Shown: piece after piece, positions 8,695 through 16,233 of the stretch
Layout of the letters: each line of letters starts with the position of its first letter
Numbering within the stretch: position 1 is the stretch's first letter
Source of the DNA: Gammaproteobacteria bacterium
GTDB lineage: Bacteria; Pseudomonadota; Gammaproteobacteria; Pseudomonadales; Pseudohongiellaceae
Length of the DNA: 19,764 nt
Assembly (NCBI GenBank): GCA_003514305.1
Contig: DORE01000273.1
Span: 1-19,764 of the forward strand
Reading direction: 5' to 3'
Translations under genes and position numbers: made by a program
The notes under the pieces: model-generated
The model's database searches: none
What the model was told of the DNA's origin: nothing
The model's input: only the letters and a program-made list of their open reading frames with translations

Positions 8695-9813
8695 ATGAAC
8701 AAACAATATTGTCACCCGAAAAGGAAAACAAAAGTCGTCTTCGTTCAACTAGGTTCCCCAGAGGCCCCCACACCAAGAGCGTTGAGGAAATACTTACGTG
8801 AGTTCTTGGGAGACCCACGAGTAATTGATATAAATCCTTGGGTGTGGAAACTGATACTTAATATGTTTGTTCTACCCTTCCGCCCCAGTAGATCTGCCAA
8901 ACTGTATGAGCGTATTTGGGATGGAAACAGTTTTCCATTGATAACGAATACCGAACATTTCACGGAAAATGTCAGAAAAGAACTTAAACTGATCGATCCT
9001 CATGGCTATGTCGAGGTGAACCACGCTTTCCTTCTTTCTCCTCCTTACGTAAACGAAGTCTACGACAGTTGGGAAGCAGATCTGAAAAATGGCGTAGGCG
9101 CTACAAAACTAATGGTTATCCCACTTTTCCCCCAGTACTCAGAAAGTACAATAGCATCTGGAGTGGACGCGTTAGCAAAAGAATTATCGAAGCGGGTCAA
9201 GATACCTACGTTCGAAGTTATTACAAACTTCCACAGAACACACGCCTTCATTGATAATTCTGTTGCTCAAATCGACTCGGAGATTGAACATCTTTCGGAA
9301 AAAGGAAATAAGATCGATAGTTTGGTGATTTCTTTTCACGGCATGCAGAAACGCAGAATAGTGGAAAAAAACGATGACTATTACCGTCATTGCTTTGAGA
9401 CATTCCAGCTTATATCGAGGAATTTGGAGAAGGTAGACCCCAGAAAAATACACATGAGCTTTCAAAGTCGTTTCGGCAGTGAAGAATGGATAACACCCTA
9501 TACTGACGATGTAGTCCAAGACCTCATCAAAAACGGAGACAAGAATATTGCAGTCTACGCACCGAGTTTTGTTGCTGATTGCTTGGAGACTACCGACGAA
9601 TTGGGTCACGAGTTAGCAAACGACGCAGAAGAATGGGGCGGAGTGATACACCACATAGCTTGCCTAAATACAAAGGATCAATGGTGTAAGGACTTTGCAC
9701 GCTACACGTATGTGCAAGCTGAAGGCTCAGCGCAAGCTAAAGAGGATTTGGAATATTCACTTTCAGAATCTGAATATAGCAATATGCCTCAATTAGTTAT
9801 GGGCGAAGCGTAA
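8695..9813 (+). CDS. hemH: Ferrochelatase HemH
   Basis: Ferrochelatase inserts Fe2+ into protoporphyrin IX to make protohaem, the last step of the pathway; bacterial forms are soluble or peripheral to the inner membrane. The 372-aa protein starts MNKQYCHPKRK and then has the family N-terminus VVFVQLGSPEAPTPRALRKYL and EFLGDPRVID. The catalytic His215 lies in SFHGMQKRR, followed by the conserved DDYYRHC, QSRFGSEEWITPYT and FVADCLETTDEL, where Glu298 is the expected metal/proton ligand. All key residues are present. The ATG at 8695 is preceded directly by an in-frame TTG; ATG is the more natural start. It is on the same strand as the photolyase-like gene but 816 bases away, so co-transcription is not assured. 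Pairing of ferrochelatase with photolyase genes occurs in light-induced loci of other gammaproteobacteria, which hints at light regulation here. Confidence 0.95.
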   Translation: MNKQYCHPKRKTKVVFVQLGSPEAPTPRALRKYLREFLGDPRVIDINPWVWKLILNMFVLPFRPSRSAKLYERIWDGNSFPLITNTEHFTENVRKELKLIDPHGYVEVNHAFLLSPPYVNEVYDSWEADLKNGVGATKLMVIPLFPQYSESTIASGVDALAKELSKRVKIPTFEVITNFHRTHAFIDNSVAQIDSEIEHLSEKGNKIDSLVISFHGMQKRRIVEKNDDYYRHCFETFQLISRNLEKVDPRKIHMSFQSRFGSEEWITPYTDDVVQDLIKNGDKNIAVYAPSFVADCLETTDELGHELANDAEEWGGVIHHIACLNTKDQWCKDFARYTYVQAEGSAQAKEDLEYSLSESEYSNMPQLVMGEA

Positions 9814-10078
9814 ACATCTTATTTGACGATGATAGAGCAGGTCAAAATCAATATTGAGTTTGGATCGACTAAACAAATCCGGAATGCACTGTTGTACTCT
9901 AATCTGCAAGCCCTAGGTTATTAGAAGCAATTCAGTGGTGTTGAAATGCGGCATATATCTAAACGTCTACCCACGCTGAAGTACGCAAATTAAAAAATTA
10001 CTGCAATTTATACTAAATCGTATATTGTCGTGGCGTGCTCATAGATGAGATGAGAACGGACGTTGGTCTACCAGCGTA

Positions 10079-11095
10079 TTAATCGGCCTCCAGCTCTTTG
10101 CTCCACTTGCCAAACGCAGCAAGTCTGTTCATTGCAGCCCTATGTGAAAATGCGTCCTGAGCGCTACGAATATTATCAGCACGCCCGCCCCACGCCGAAA
10201 GAGCCGGCGATTGAAGGGCCCTTCCATAAGAGAAACTTAATTTCCAAGAGAACCCGCCGATCCTATTCATCGCGTCAAGGTGAGCAGTAGCTGCCACATC
10301 CGACTGGCCACCGGAAAGGAAACATACCCCAGGAACTTCTGCGGGCACATATGTTTTGAGACAAGTCAAAGTCCTTTCCGCAACTTCATCCACGCTTGCC
10401 TGCACGCTACAATCAACCCCCGAAGTGACCATATTCGGTTTCAGAAGCGACCCTTTCAGATTAACATCCTCATCTTCGAGGTGCTCAAAAAGAGCTTGAA
10501 GGACCTGCCTCGAGACGTCATAGCACGAATCAATAGTATGACCCCCCTCCATCAATACTTCTGGCTCAACAATAGGAACCATACCGTTCGCTTGTACCAG
10601 GGCGGCATATTTTGCCAGGGCTTTCGTGTTCAGCTCAATGCAATTTTTAGAAGGGGTTGCGCTACCAATTTTTATAACAGCCCTCCACTTTGTGAATTTA
10701 GCACCCATTGAGGCATATTCCCGAAGTCTCTCATCAAGACCATCCAGCCCAACCGTAACCGTTTCACCTGGGCAGCCATCAATAGGTTTCACCCCTTGGT
10801 CGACCTTGATCCCAAAAAGAGCGCCCTGGTTAGATATTACGTCCCGAAGTGGCGTCCCATCTGCAGCCTTTTGGCGTATAGTTTCATCAAAAAGTATGAC
10901 GCCGCCAATGTTCTCACGCATACCATCAGACCTAAAAAGCATCTCACGGTAGTCTCGTCTTTTTTCTTCGGTGGAAGCGACTCCAATAGATTCGAACCTT
11001 TTAGAGCAGGTTGGGTTACTTTCATCGGCCGCTAGAATACCTTTTCCGTCATCAACGATATACGCTGCTATTTCTTCGAGGTTTTTAAACAACAT
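10079..11095 (-). CDS. Fructose-bisphosphate aldolase class I (eukaryotic type)
   Basis: This cytoplasmic enzyme cleaves fructose 1,6-bisphosphate to glyceraldehyde 3-phosphate and dihydroxyacetone phosphate, and runs the reverse in gluconeogenesis. The 338-aa protein is close to animal and plant aldolases (Pfam Glycolytic): GKGILAADESNPTCSKRF near the N-terminus, VDQGVKPI, GAKFTKWRAVIKIG, IVEPEVL, then LKGSLLKPNMVTSG with Schiff-base Lys219, and FLSGGQS. It lacks the C-terminal Tyr tail of vertebrate enzymes and ends KWSKELEAD. The ATG at 11095 is preferred to a TTG at 11116; a GGAGG lies upstream of the ATG, though 14 bases away, with a weaker AAAGGG closer. It is a single gene, with a gap of about 590 bases before the next one upstream on its strand. 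Confidence 0.95.
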   Translation of the reverse strand: MLFKNLEEIAAYIVDDGKGILAADESNPTCSKRFESIGVASTEEKRRDYREMLFRSDGMRENIGGVILFDETIRQKAADGTPLRDVISNQGALFGIKVDQGVKPIDGCPGETVTVGLDGLDERLREYASMGAKFTKWRAVIKIGSATPSKNCIELNTKALAKYAALVQANGMVPIVEPEVLMEGGHTIDSCYDVSRQVLQALFEHLEDEDVNLKGSLLKPNMVTSGVDCSVQASVDEVAERTLTCLKTYVPAEVPGVCFLSGGQSDVAATAHLDAMNRIGGFSWKLSFSYGRALQSPALSAWGGRADNIRSAQDAFSHRAAMNRLAAFGKWSKELEAD

Positions 11096-11685
11096 GCCCT
11101 TTAACCTGACCTCCAATTATTAGTTATATTCAAACAATACCGCCGCAAGACCAACGCTTTAGTCATGCACACGCCTCTTAAATGGAGTTCGCATATCCAT
11201 TTACTCCATAGAAAGTTACTAACATTTTTAAAGTACTTCAAGTGTTGACCATCTGCACAGAGAGCTTCAATTTCATGGGTAGATCTGAGCAGCTGAGACT
11301 GCGGTTGGCGCATCTTGGCTAAAAAAATATTTCGCCCGATTATGTGTAATTGCGACACCATCTGCCCAGCACCAGAAATTCATTTTGTGCCCTACGGACA
11401 ATTTCATCATGCCCCGGAGCACCGGCACAGATTCATGAGCAAGTTGCGACTGCTTCTTACTGGATGTCACGCACAATTCGAGGGTGCAATCGACACGGGG
11501 AATCAGAATACACAAAGGAGACTATCATCGTTCATAATAAGTACACGGCCCAGCTTGAGTTCTGTCAAGAAACAGCAACCCTATTCTACCTGTAAGCCGA
11601 TCTTTAAAGTCTCGCACACCGACTAGGTGGCCAGCAATCATGGTTCAGCAAGGGAGTCAAAAGTAGATGTGCGACTGCCTACATA
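11096..11685. other. 590-bp intergenic region, no supported gene
   Basis: This lies between the DUF1993 gene and the aldolase gene, both on the minus strand, so the aldolase promoter should be here. Several overlapping frames of 80 to 100 codons exist on both strands (for example 11315-11626 plus and 11273-11515 minus). None has a good ribosome site, a domain pattern or a homologue I recognise, and they contradict each other. Confidence 0.45.
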
Positions 11686-12306
11686 TTAATTCTCATTTTT
11701 TTCTTTTCTGCGAAGTTTTTTTCCTATCTTCTTGATTGTATTTTTTTTCGGTTGCGGCAAGCCCATCATTTTAACAATCTTCCCTGTTGCAGACATACCC
11801 GGGACCAAACCAAGAAAATCGGCTTTACCCACTTCGACGCCGTTGTGGCGAAGTATGTTGTAAGCAGTTGTGAAGTGAAAATAAAAATTTGGCAAGACCC
11901 AACCGTTTACATAGTCTTGAGCGCTAAAATAAAGGGTACCAATAGGAACCTTCATTTCGATTGAGTCGTCTGCACTCGCGGCGAATTGACTCCTTTTCAA
12001 CCCTTTAATGAAACGAATAGTGCTGGTAATTCGTTGTTGCAACTGCGCAAAGGTGTCGTCACCGTCTGCGAACACAGGAGCCTCAATGCCGGTAAGACGC
12101 GAACAGCAGCCCTTGGCATTGTCAGTCATAATCTGAACCTGACGGACAAGCGGAAACATGTCAGGAGCAAGACGCGAATTAAGTAAAACTTGAGGGTCGA
12201 TGTCTCTATCTCTAGCAGACTTGAGGGCAATTTTCATTACTGCCGATAAATTTTTCAAATTGTGGACAAATACGGGTGAGGTTAGCCGGTACAACTCAAC
12301 AGTCAT
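11686..12306 (-). CDS. DUF1993 domain-containing protein with a lysine-rich C-terminal tail
   Basis: DUF1993 proteins are small, mainly helical proteins of unknown function, distantly like DinB/YfiT metal-dependent folds. The family signature is clear near residues 130-165: VNGWVLPNFYFHFTTAYNIL, then RHNGVEVGKADFLG. The N-terminal part (LTSPVFVHNLKNLSAVMKIA, RLAPDMFPLVRQVQI) also fits. The last 30 residues, beyond the usual family end, are strongly basic (KKNTIKKIGKKLRRKEK) and might contact nucleic acid or membrane; this is inference. Two ATGs six bases apart are possible. The GGAG at 12315-12318 sits 8 bases from the ATG at 12306 but only 2 from the one at 12312, so 12306 is chosen. The upstream gene on the same strand is the unknown exported protein, 184 bases away. 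Confidence 0.88.
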   Translation of the reverse strand: MTVELYRLTSPVFVHNLKNLSAVMKIALKSARDRDIDPQVLLNSRLAPDMFPLVRQVQIMTDNAKGCCSRLTGIEAPVFADGDDTFAQLQQRITSTIRFIKGLKRSQFAASADDSIEMKVPIGTLYFSAQDYVNGWVLPNFYFHFTTAYNILRHNGVEVGKADFLGLVPGMSATGKIVKMMGLPQPKKNTIKKIGKKLRRKEKNEN

Positions 12307-12490
12307 TGACATTACTCCGAGAAGAAAAATTTATGCACTAATAGATTTGACCCGCGGATTCTGACGACTTGCGTAGCGATTGTCTACCTTAGATTGCAGT
12401 GTAGATGTTCTTGCAGAATTAGATTAATAAACTTGGGATCCTTGTGGGTCACCAACTTAAAAAATAAAAGTCGAACTACCTGTGTCAATT

Positions 12491-13642
12491 TTAATCACTA
12501 AAATTTGAGATCAATGCCCTATCGAACCGTCGAGGTCGTCGTGTGTAAAAAAGCTCTATCCTCACAGGGAAATCTATCTCACTGCTCTCTTCTTCGCTCG
12601 GTTTCATAATCCCAACCAACCTCCGTTTAGATCGATCTCTTTCGTACCTAACTCCTAAGTCTCTGAAAAATTGTTCTAACTCAGAAAACGTCGAAGACTC
12701 ATCAATTTCAGTATACAACTTTCTCAGAACCTTACTTTTCGTGCCGCAATCAGGATGCGGCATCAAAGGAACATTGGTTCGGAACAACTGGCTTAGGAAA
12801 TCACCGAATTTAGTTTTCGTGTAGGCGTTTCTCTGAAAAGAATTCATCTCAGAGAGTTCGATTTCACCTGTTGATAATTTTAGTGTGAGCACAAATCCAC
12901 TAGCAGATAGCAAGCGGATGCCTTCTAGGGTTTTGAAAGAAAAATCCTCAGGGACTTCTAGGGTATAATATATCCATATTATTTCATCTGTCTCATCCGC
13001 TATTGCCCATGAGCTATTAAGCTCAAGGTGGGTCTCCCAGTGTAAAAATAGGTCGCCATTACCGTCCCAGTCTTTCTTGTAGGAGTACTTTAAATCGCTC
13101 GGAATCAGGTGTACCGAAGAAATACTTCTATTGTTTTCCACTGCAAAACATTCAGAAAAGCGGATTACTTCAGTTAATATGCGCTGATCAACCGGAATGT
13201 AAGTGCTTGCCATGTCATCTATAAGAGTCGCGCGAGTAGTCGCTTTTATGGCGGCACTAACCAAGGGGCCTCCGATTCCGCCAGTAGCAATGCTTGCTGC
13301 AGTGCCGGCAGCTTGAGTCAAAACAGTGGCAGCCAAGGACAATCCCTCGGTACTAACAATATTACTTTGAATCAAGATCTGAGCCTTAATAGGGTCCAAG
13401 GCTCCGCCATCCCTTTGAACTAGTTTTCTGTTGCTCGTTCTGTTCTCAATACTCAGAGCAGTGTTTGGTTCCTGCGAGATCTGATCAGAAGGGTCGAATT
13501 CTCCTATCACTCCAGCAGAGCTATTTTCTATAGCATTAGTGGATGGTTGCGCTTGGACGGAAGCCCAAAAATGAAATAGGAAAATAAACAGGCAGACCAG
13601 CGTAGCATTTGCAATTTTTGTTCGTTTGTGAAAAGCCACCAC
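12491..13642 (-). CDS. Exported protein of unknown function, 383 aa
   Basis: I do not recognise a family. The protein begins with a basic N-terminus, a hydrophobic core (LVCLFIFLFHFW) and a likely Sec signal peptidase site after Ala31 (SVQA/QP), so it is probably periplasmic or secreted. Residues about 95-140 are an Ala/Gly/Thr-rich low-complexity stretch (LSLAATVLTQAAGTAASIATGG) that could insert in or lie on a membrane. The rest is mixed alpha/beta with many Trp and acidic residues. The C-terminus is rich in Arg/Lys (RSKRRLVGIM, YTRRPRRF). The start is GTG; a second GTG follows at once, and no in-frame ATG exists before the signal core. The frame is closed by a TGA shortly upstream, so the start cannot lie much further out. 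It is divergent from a possible small membrane protein 109 bases away. Confidence 0.7.
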   Translation of the reverse strand: MVAFHKRTKIANATLVCLFIFLFHFWASVQAQPSTNAIENSSAGVIGEFDPSDQISQEPNTALSIENRTSNRKLVQRDGGALDPIKAQILIQSNIVSTEGLSLAATVLTQAAGTAASIATGGIGGPLVSAAIKATTRATLIDDMASTYIPVDQRILTEVIRFSECFAVENNRSISSVHLIPSDLKYSYKKDWDGNGDLFLHWETHLELNSSWAIADETDEIIWIYYTLEVPEDFSFKTLEGIRLLSASGFVLTLKLSTGEIELSEMNSFQRNAYTKTKFGDFLSQLFRTNVPLMPHPDCGTKSKVLRKLYTEIDESSTFSELEQFFRDLGVRYERDRSKRRLVGIMKPSEEESSEIDFPVRIELFYTRRPRRFDRALISNFSD

Positions 13643-13751
13643 AAGACTTGCGCTCTCGGATCTAAGACATAAAGTTATCGGCGTTCATTAAGAATAATAC
13701 CTGTGTCTGCAATATGGAACCAGCCTTGATAGAAGGAGCATCACTTTCAGT

Positions 13752-14129
13752 ATGTGCTGCCACCAGTCGGTGCTTTCTTACTGGCAATATCTTCGGTATC
13801 CTCATCGTATGCGCATGGTTTCCGCTTTAAAAGTGTTCGCTTACATTTGCATTTGGACTACACCCTTTCAGCTAATATTTGTGTTATGGGGTATCCGCAT
13901 TGTTTTCATCACGGACTTTAGCGTCCTGTCACTATCAAACATGGAGTTCCTCCGAAACTATGTCGACTTTTTGCTTCCTCTTATTGAATGGTTATACATA
14001 TGGTTTGGGAGTTCTTTCTTAGACTGGTTTCTTTCTTTACCGATGATTTTACATGGGACATGCAAAGCAATTTTTTCGACATTTATTGGCTTTTGGATAC
14101 TAAAAAAAATAAGATCAGCGAAAAGCTAA
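13752..14129 (+). CDS. Possible small membrane protein, 125 aa, unknown
   Basis: This frame encodes a hydrophobic, aromatic-rich protein. Probable membrane segments lie at about residues 25-53 (VFAYICIWTTPFQLIFVLWG), 70-88 (VDFLLPLIEWLYIWFG) and 103-118, and the C-terminus is basic (LKKIRSAKS). AAGGAG at 13733-13738 is 13 bases before the ATG, longer than ideal; internal Met20 and Met22 are alternative starts nearer the first membrane segment. A second frame (13988-14194) overlaps its 3' half, but has a less protein-like composition. No homologue is recognised. It is divergent from the unknown exported protein and 129 bases upstream of the MDR gene. It may be real, but spurious hydrophobic frames do occur in AT-rich DNA. 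Confidence 0.4.
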   Translation: MCCHQSVLSYWQYLRYPHRMRMVSALKVFAYICIWTTPFQLIFVLWGIRIVFITDFSVLSLSNMEFLRNYVDFLLPLIEWLYIWFGSSFLDWFLSLPMILHGTCKAIFSTFIGFWILKKIRSAKS

Positions 14130-14241
14130 AGACAATAACCCTATCAGACTCTTCGTCGAAAAAGGGAGCGCCCGCTTTTTTGAGCTTCATTTAATCGTCT
14201 TGGTCGAAATATATTTTTATCAATTCTTAACCATTTAGCGC

Positions 14242-14247
14242 AAGGAG
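14242..14247 (+). promoter_or_regulatory. Ribosome binding site AAGGAG of the MDR oxidoreductase gene
   Basis: AAGGAG lies 11 bases before the ATG at 14259 and supports that start. Confidence 0.6.
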
Positions 14248-14258
14248 TTAGCAAAAGC

Positions 14259-15203
14259 ATGAGAGCTGTTGGAATTATGGTTCATGGCGGGCCAGAAGCA
14301 CTCAAAGTAATTAATGTCCCTGAAGTCCATGCAGGCCCTGGAGAAATACGCATCAGGAATAGAGCTTCAGCAGTAAATCCTACCGACATCATTGTTCGCA
14401 ATGGAATGAGAGCAGAACTACAAAAAAAATATCCACCACCGTATGTCCCAGGGATGGATTTAGCGGGAATTGTTGACCAAGTAGGTGAGGGAGTTTCAAC
14501 AGGCATAAAAGTTGGTGACAGCGTTATTGCTATGGTTGTACCAAAATCTACCCATGGAGCTTACAGGGAGCAGATTGTTCTCGATCAGCGCGCCGTAGTG
14601 AAGTCTCCTGAGAATGCATCATACGCAGAGGCTTGCACTCTCCCTATGAACGGCCTGACCGCGAGGCTATCGTTAGATTTACTTGGGCTCAAACCGGGCA
14701 ATGTGTTAGCCGTCACGGGGGGACCTGGCGCCTATGGCGGTTATGTGATTCAACTGGCCAAAGCGGAGGGATTGACCGTGATAGCGGATTCTTCAAAAGA
14801 CGATGAACTGCTACTCCGTTCCCTAGGAGCAGATATTCTTATAGCTCGCGGTGAGAATTATTCAGAGAAAGTCAGAGAACATTTTCCTTCTGGAGTTGAT
14901 GGATTAGCCGATGGCGCCCTATTAAATGAGCGTGCAATTGATGCAGTTAAAGATGGTGGTTCTTTTACTGCAATTCGAGGCTTTAAAGGCTTGCCGCAAC
15001 GGAACATTAAATATACTGCAACATGGGTTACAAAATACGATTGCGAATATGAAAAATTAGAGCGACTTCGCGACCAAACTGAAAGAGGCACGCTGACACT
15101 AAGGGTTGCTGACACGGTTTTACCCGAAAACGCAGCTGTAGCACATAGCAAGTTGGAGGCAGGGGGAACTAGAGGAAGAATGGTAATCGATTGGGGCAAT
15201 TAA
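14259..15203 (+). CDS. Zinc-independent MDR-family NAD(P)H:quinone oxidoreductase-like protein
   Basis: This medium-chain dehydrogenase/reductase of 314 aa resembles quinone oxidoreductases, which reduce quinones or activated double bonds with NAD(P)H in the cytoplasm. It has the N-terminal MRAVGIMVHGGPEALKV, the VNPTD substrate-site motif at 39-43, VPGMDLAGIVDQVGEGV at 63-79, and a Rossmann nucleotide loop at about 152-161 (VTGGPGAYGG). The C-terminal helix region LEAGGTRGRMVID matches the 'H..lE.g...GK.Vl' ending of the family. The cysteine/histidine zinc ligands of alcohol dehydrogenases are absent, so catalytic and structural zinc are not expected. The nucleotide loop reads GGPGAYGG where many relatives have GAAGGVG. 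A strong hairpin follows 54 bases after the stop. The physiological substrate cannot be named. Confidence 0.9.
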   Translation: MRAVGIMVHGGPEALKVINVPEVHAGPGEIRIRNRASAVNPTDIIVRNGMRAELQKKYPPPYVPGMDLAGIVDQVGEGVSTGIKVGDSVIAMVVPKSTHGAYREQIVLDQRAVVKSPENASYAEACTLPMNGLTARLSLDLLGLKPGNVLAVTGGPGAYGGYVIQLAKAEGLTVIADSSKDDELLLRSLGADILIARGENYSEKVREHFPSGVDGLADGALLNERAIDAVKDGGSFTAIRGFKGLPQRNIKYTATWVTKYDCEYEKLERLRDQTERGTLTLRVADTVLPENAAVAHSKLEAGGTRGRMVIDWGN

Positions 15204-15257
15204 CGTGTGATTGAATAATGTTTACTTACACAGTACTCGGTGGGCGCCTGACATGCG

Positions 15258-15277
15258 GCCGATGTAACACATTCGGC
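15258..15277 (+). terminator. Hairpin downstream of the MDR gene, terminator or RNA-end structure
   Basis: GCCGATGT (15258-15265) pairs with ACATTCGGC (15269-15277) as an 8-bp stem with one bulged T and a 3-base loop, 54 bases after the MDR stop codon. It lacks a following T tract, so it is not a classical intrinsic terminator. Confidence 0.35.
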
Positions 15278-15593
15278 AAAGGTGCCAAGCTCTGCCGACA
15301 AAGGGGAAATTATCTGGCGTTTTGAGGAAAGTGCAGTTGGCACTGCTCTCTCAGCAGCCCAAGGTCAAGAAACCAGGGAAAAACGTGCAGAGCTGGCTGA
15401 ACTTAGGCACAAAGAAGAGGCATGCTTTAAGGTTGGTCTATTCGCTGAGAAGACCCCGATAACACGGGGGCAAAAACCGAAAATGGACTGAATTGTAATG
15501 TGGTGATTTCAGCATTCGGATAACTTGTAATTAGATAGTCTCCAGAAATATTTTCCTTCAAACTGCTATTTTGGTAGCTTCATGCTTCGGCAT

Positions 15594-15611
15594 TGAAATG
15601 ATCATATTTCA
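15594..15611. promoter_or_regulatory. Dyad TGAAAT-gatcat-ATTTCA, possible operator
   Basis: A 6-bp perfect inverted repeat around GATCAT sits 68 bases before the ATG of the small exported protein, a plausible position for a regulator site. The DNA is AT-rich, so chance occurrence is possible. Confidence 0.22.
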
Positions 15612-15679
15612 TGTTGCCAACCTAACGACAGCAGTAACGCGGTGCTGTCCACACATTATTACTTTACCCGGAGTCTTCA

Positions 15680-16111
15680 ATGAAATATTTTGCAGGATTA
15701 ATTATTTTAGCTTTAGCGTCAGCAACCGCTTTTGCAGACCATCACGAACTGAATTTAGAGGCGAAACAACCGCGCACTGAGTTGAATATTACCTCTATTC
15801 AACTCGGAGAAGACTTAAGCATTGTCACAGCCGAAGGTGTGACTGGTGAATATGGCAGGGTTTACGTTACCTATTATTTGACATACAACAACGATGGTTC
15901 TGGTGGTTCTTTTACTATGCAAGGCCGTGGCTACGTTGATGCTGATACCATCTTCTCTGGATCGGGTGCAGGTATGTGGACTAGAGACGGGCACTTAGTC
16001 AGAATGACACAAGTCCTAACAATTTCGGATGGATCACAAAATCTTGATGTGATAGTGATTGACCCTCTTAATCGCACGCTTACCGCTGATCTTTATGCAC
16101 TGCAAGATTAG
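15680..16111 (+). CDS. Small exported beta-rich protein of unknown function, 143 aa
   Basis: Residues 1-19 form a typical Sec signal peptide (MKYFAGLIILALASATAFA/DHH), so the mature 124-aa protein is periplasmic or secreted. The mature part is almost wholly beta-like: alternating polar and hydrophobic residues with Gly-rich turns (EGVTGEYGRVYVTYYLTYN, GSGGSFTMQGRGYVDADTIF, GSGAGMWTRDGHLVRMTQVL). The 'GxGxYxDxD.I..G.G.G.W' pattern recalls small barrels such as the allene-oxide-cyclase/DUF3224 type, but this is a resemblance of pattern only. There are no cysteines. GGAG at 15670-15673, 6 bases before the ATG, supports the start. A strong inverted repeat follows the stop, so it is probably a single-gene transcript, possibly well expressed. 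Confidence 0.75.
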   Translation: MKYFAGLIILALASATAFADHHELNLEAKQPRTELNITSIQLGEDLSIVTAEGVTGEYGRVYVTYYLTYNNDGSGGSFTMQGRGYVDADTIFSGSGAGMWTRDGHLVRMTQVLTISDGSQNLDVIVIDPLNRTLTADLYALQD

Positions 16112-16122
16112 CGCTTAACTGC

Positions 16123-16158
16123 GAAGGCGGCTCATTTTTTATATTATGGGCCGCCTTC
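16123..16158. terminator. 9-bp inverted repeat, probable bidirectional terminator
   Basis: GAAGGCGGC (16123-16131) and GCCGCCTTC (16150-16158) are perfectly complementary with an 18-base AT-rich loop. It lies 12 bases after the small exported-protein gene and 75 bases beyond the stop of the convergent hydrolase gene, the expected place for a shared terminator. A strong T run is in the loop rather than after the stem, so the mechanism is not fully classical. Confidence 0.55.
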
Positions 16159-16233
16159 ATATATCCTAATCAAACGACCGATTATTTCAGTCTGATGTGT
16201 CTTACGGCTATGGGTTTCTTCTCCTGTCCGACG

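Larger units (their letters stand above)
15204..15679. other. 476-bp intergenic region with hairpin, small doubtful frame and dyad
   Basis: After the MDR gene comes a strong hairpin (15258-15277). A 69-codon frame follows at 15282-15491, starting at GTG without a ribosome site; its product is charged and helical (REKRAELAELRHKEEA), with no family recognised, and could be a small protein or a remnant. A dyad near 15594-15611 precedes the exported-protein gene. The promoter for that gene should lie in the last 150 bases. Confidence 0.4.

Noticed and set aside
9184..9609. 141-codon minus-strand frame
   Set aside because: It is antisense to the conserved core of hemH and has no family resemblance or ribosome site.
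10280..10952. Open frames of 143 and 108 codons on the plus strand
   Set aside because: Both are antisense to the class I aldolase gene, which is unmistakable, and they overlap each other in different frames.
11315..11626. 103-codon plus-strand frame, with a rival frame at 11350-11595
   Set aside because: The frames contradict each other, lack ribosome sites, and show the random composition of a non-coding region.
13988..14194. 68-codon frame overlapping the small membrane protein
   Set aside because: It shares the 3' half of the more coherent hydrophobic frame and has no supporting start signal.
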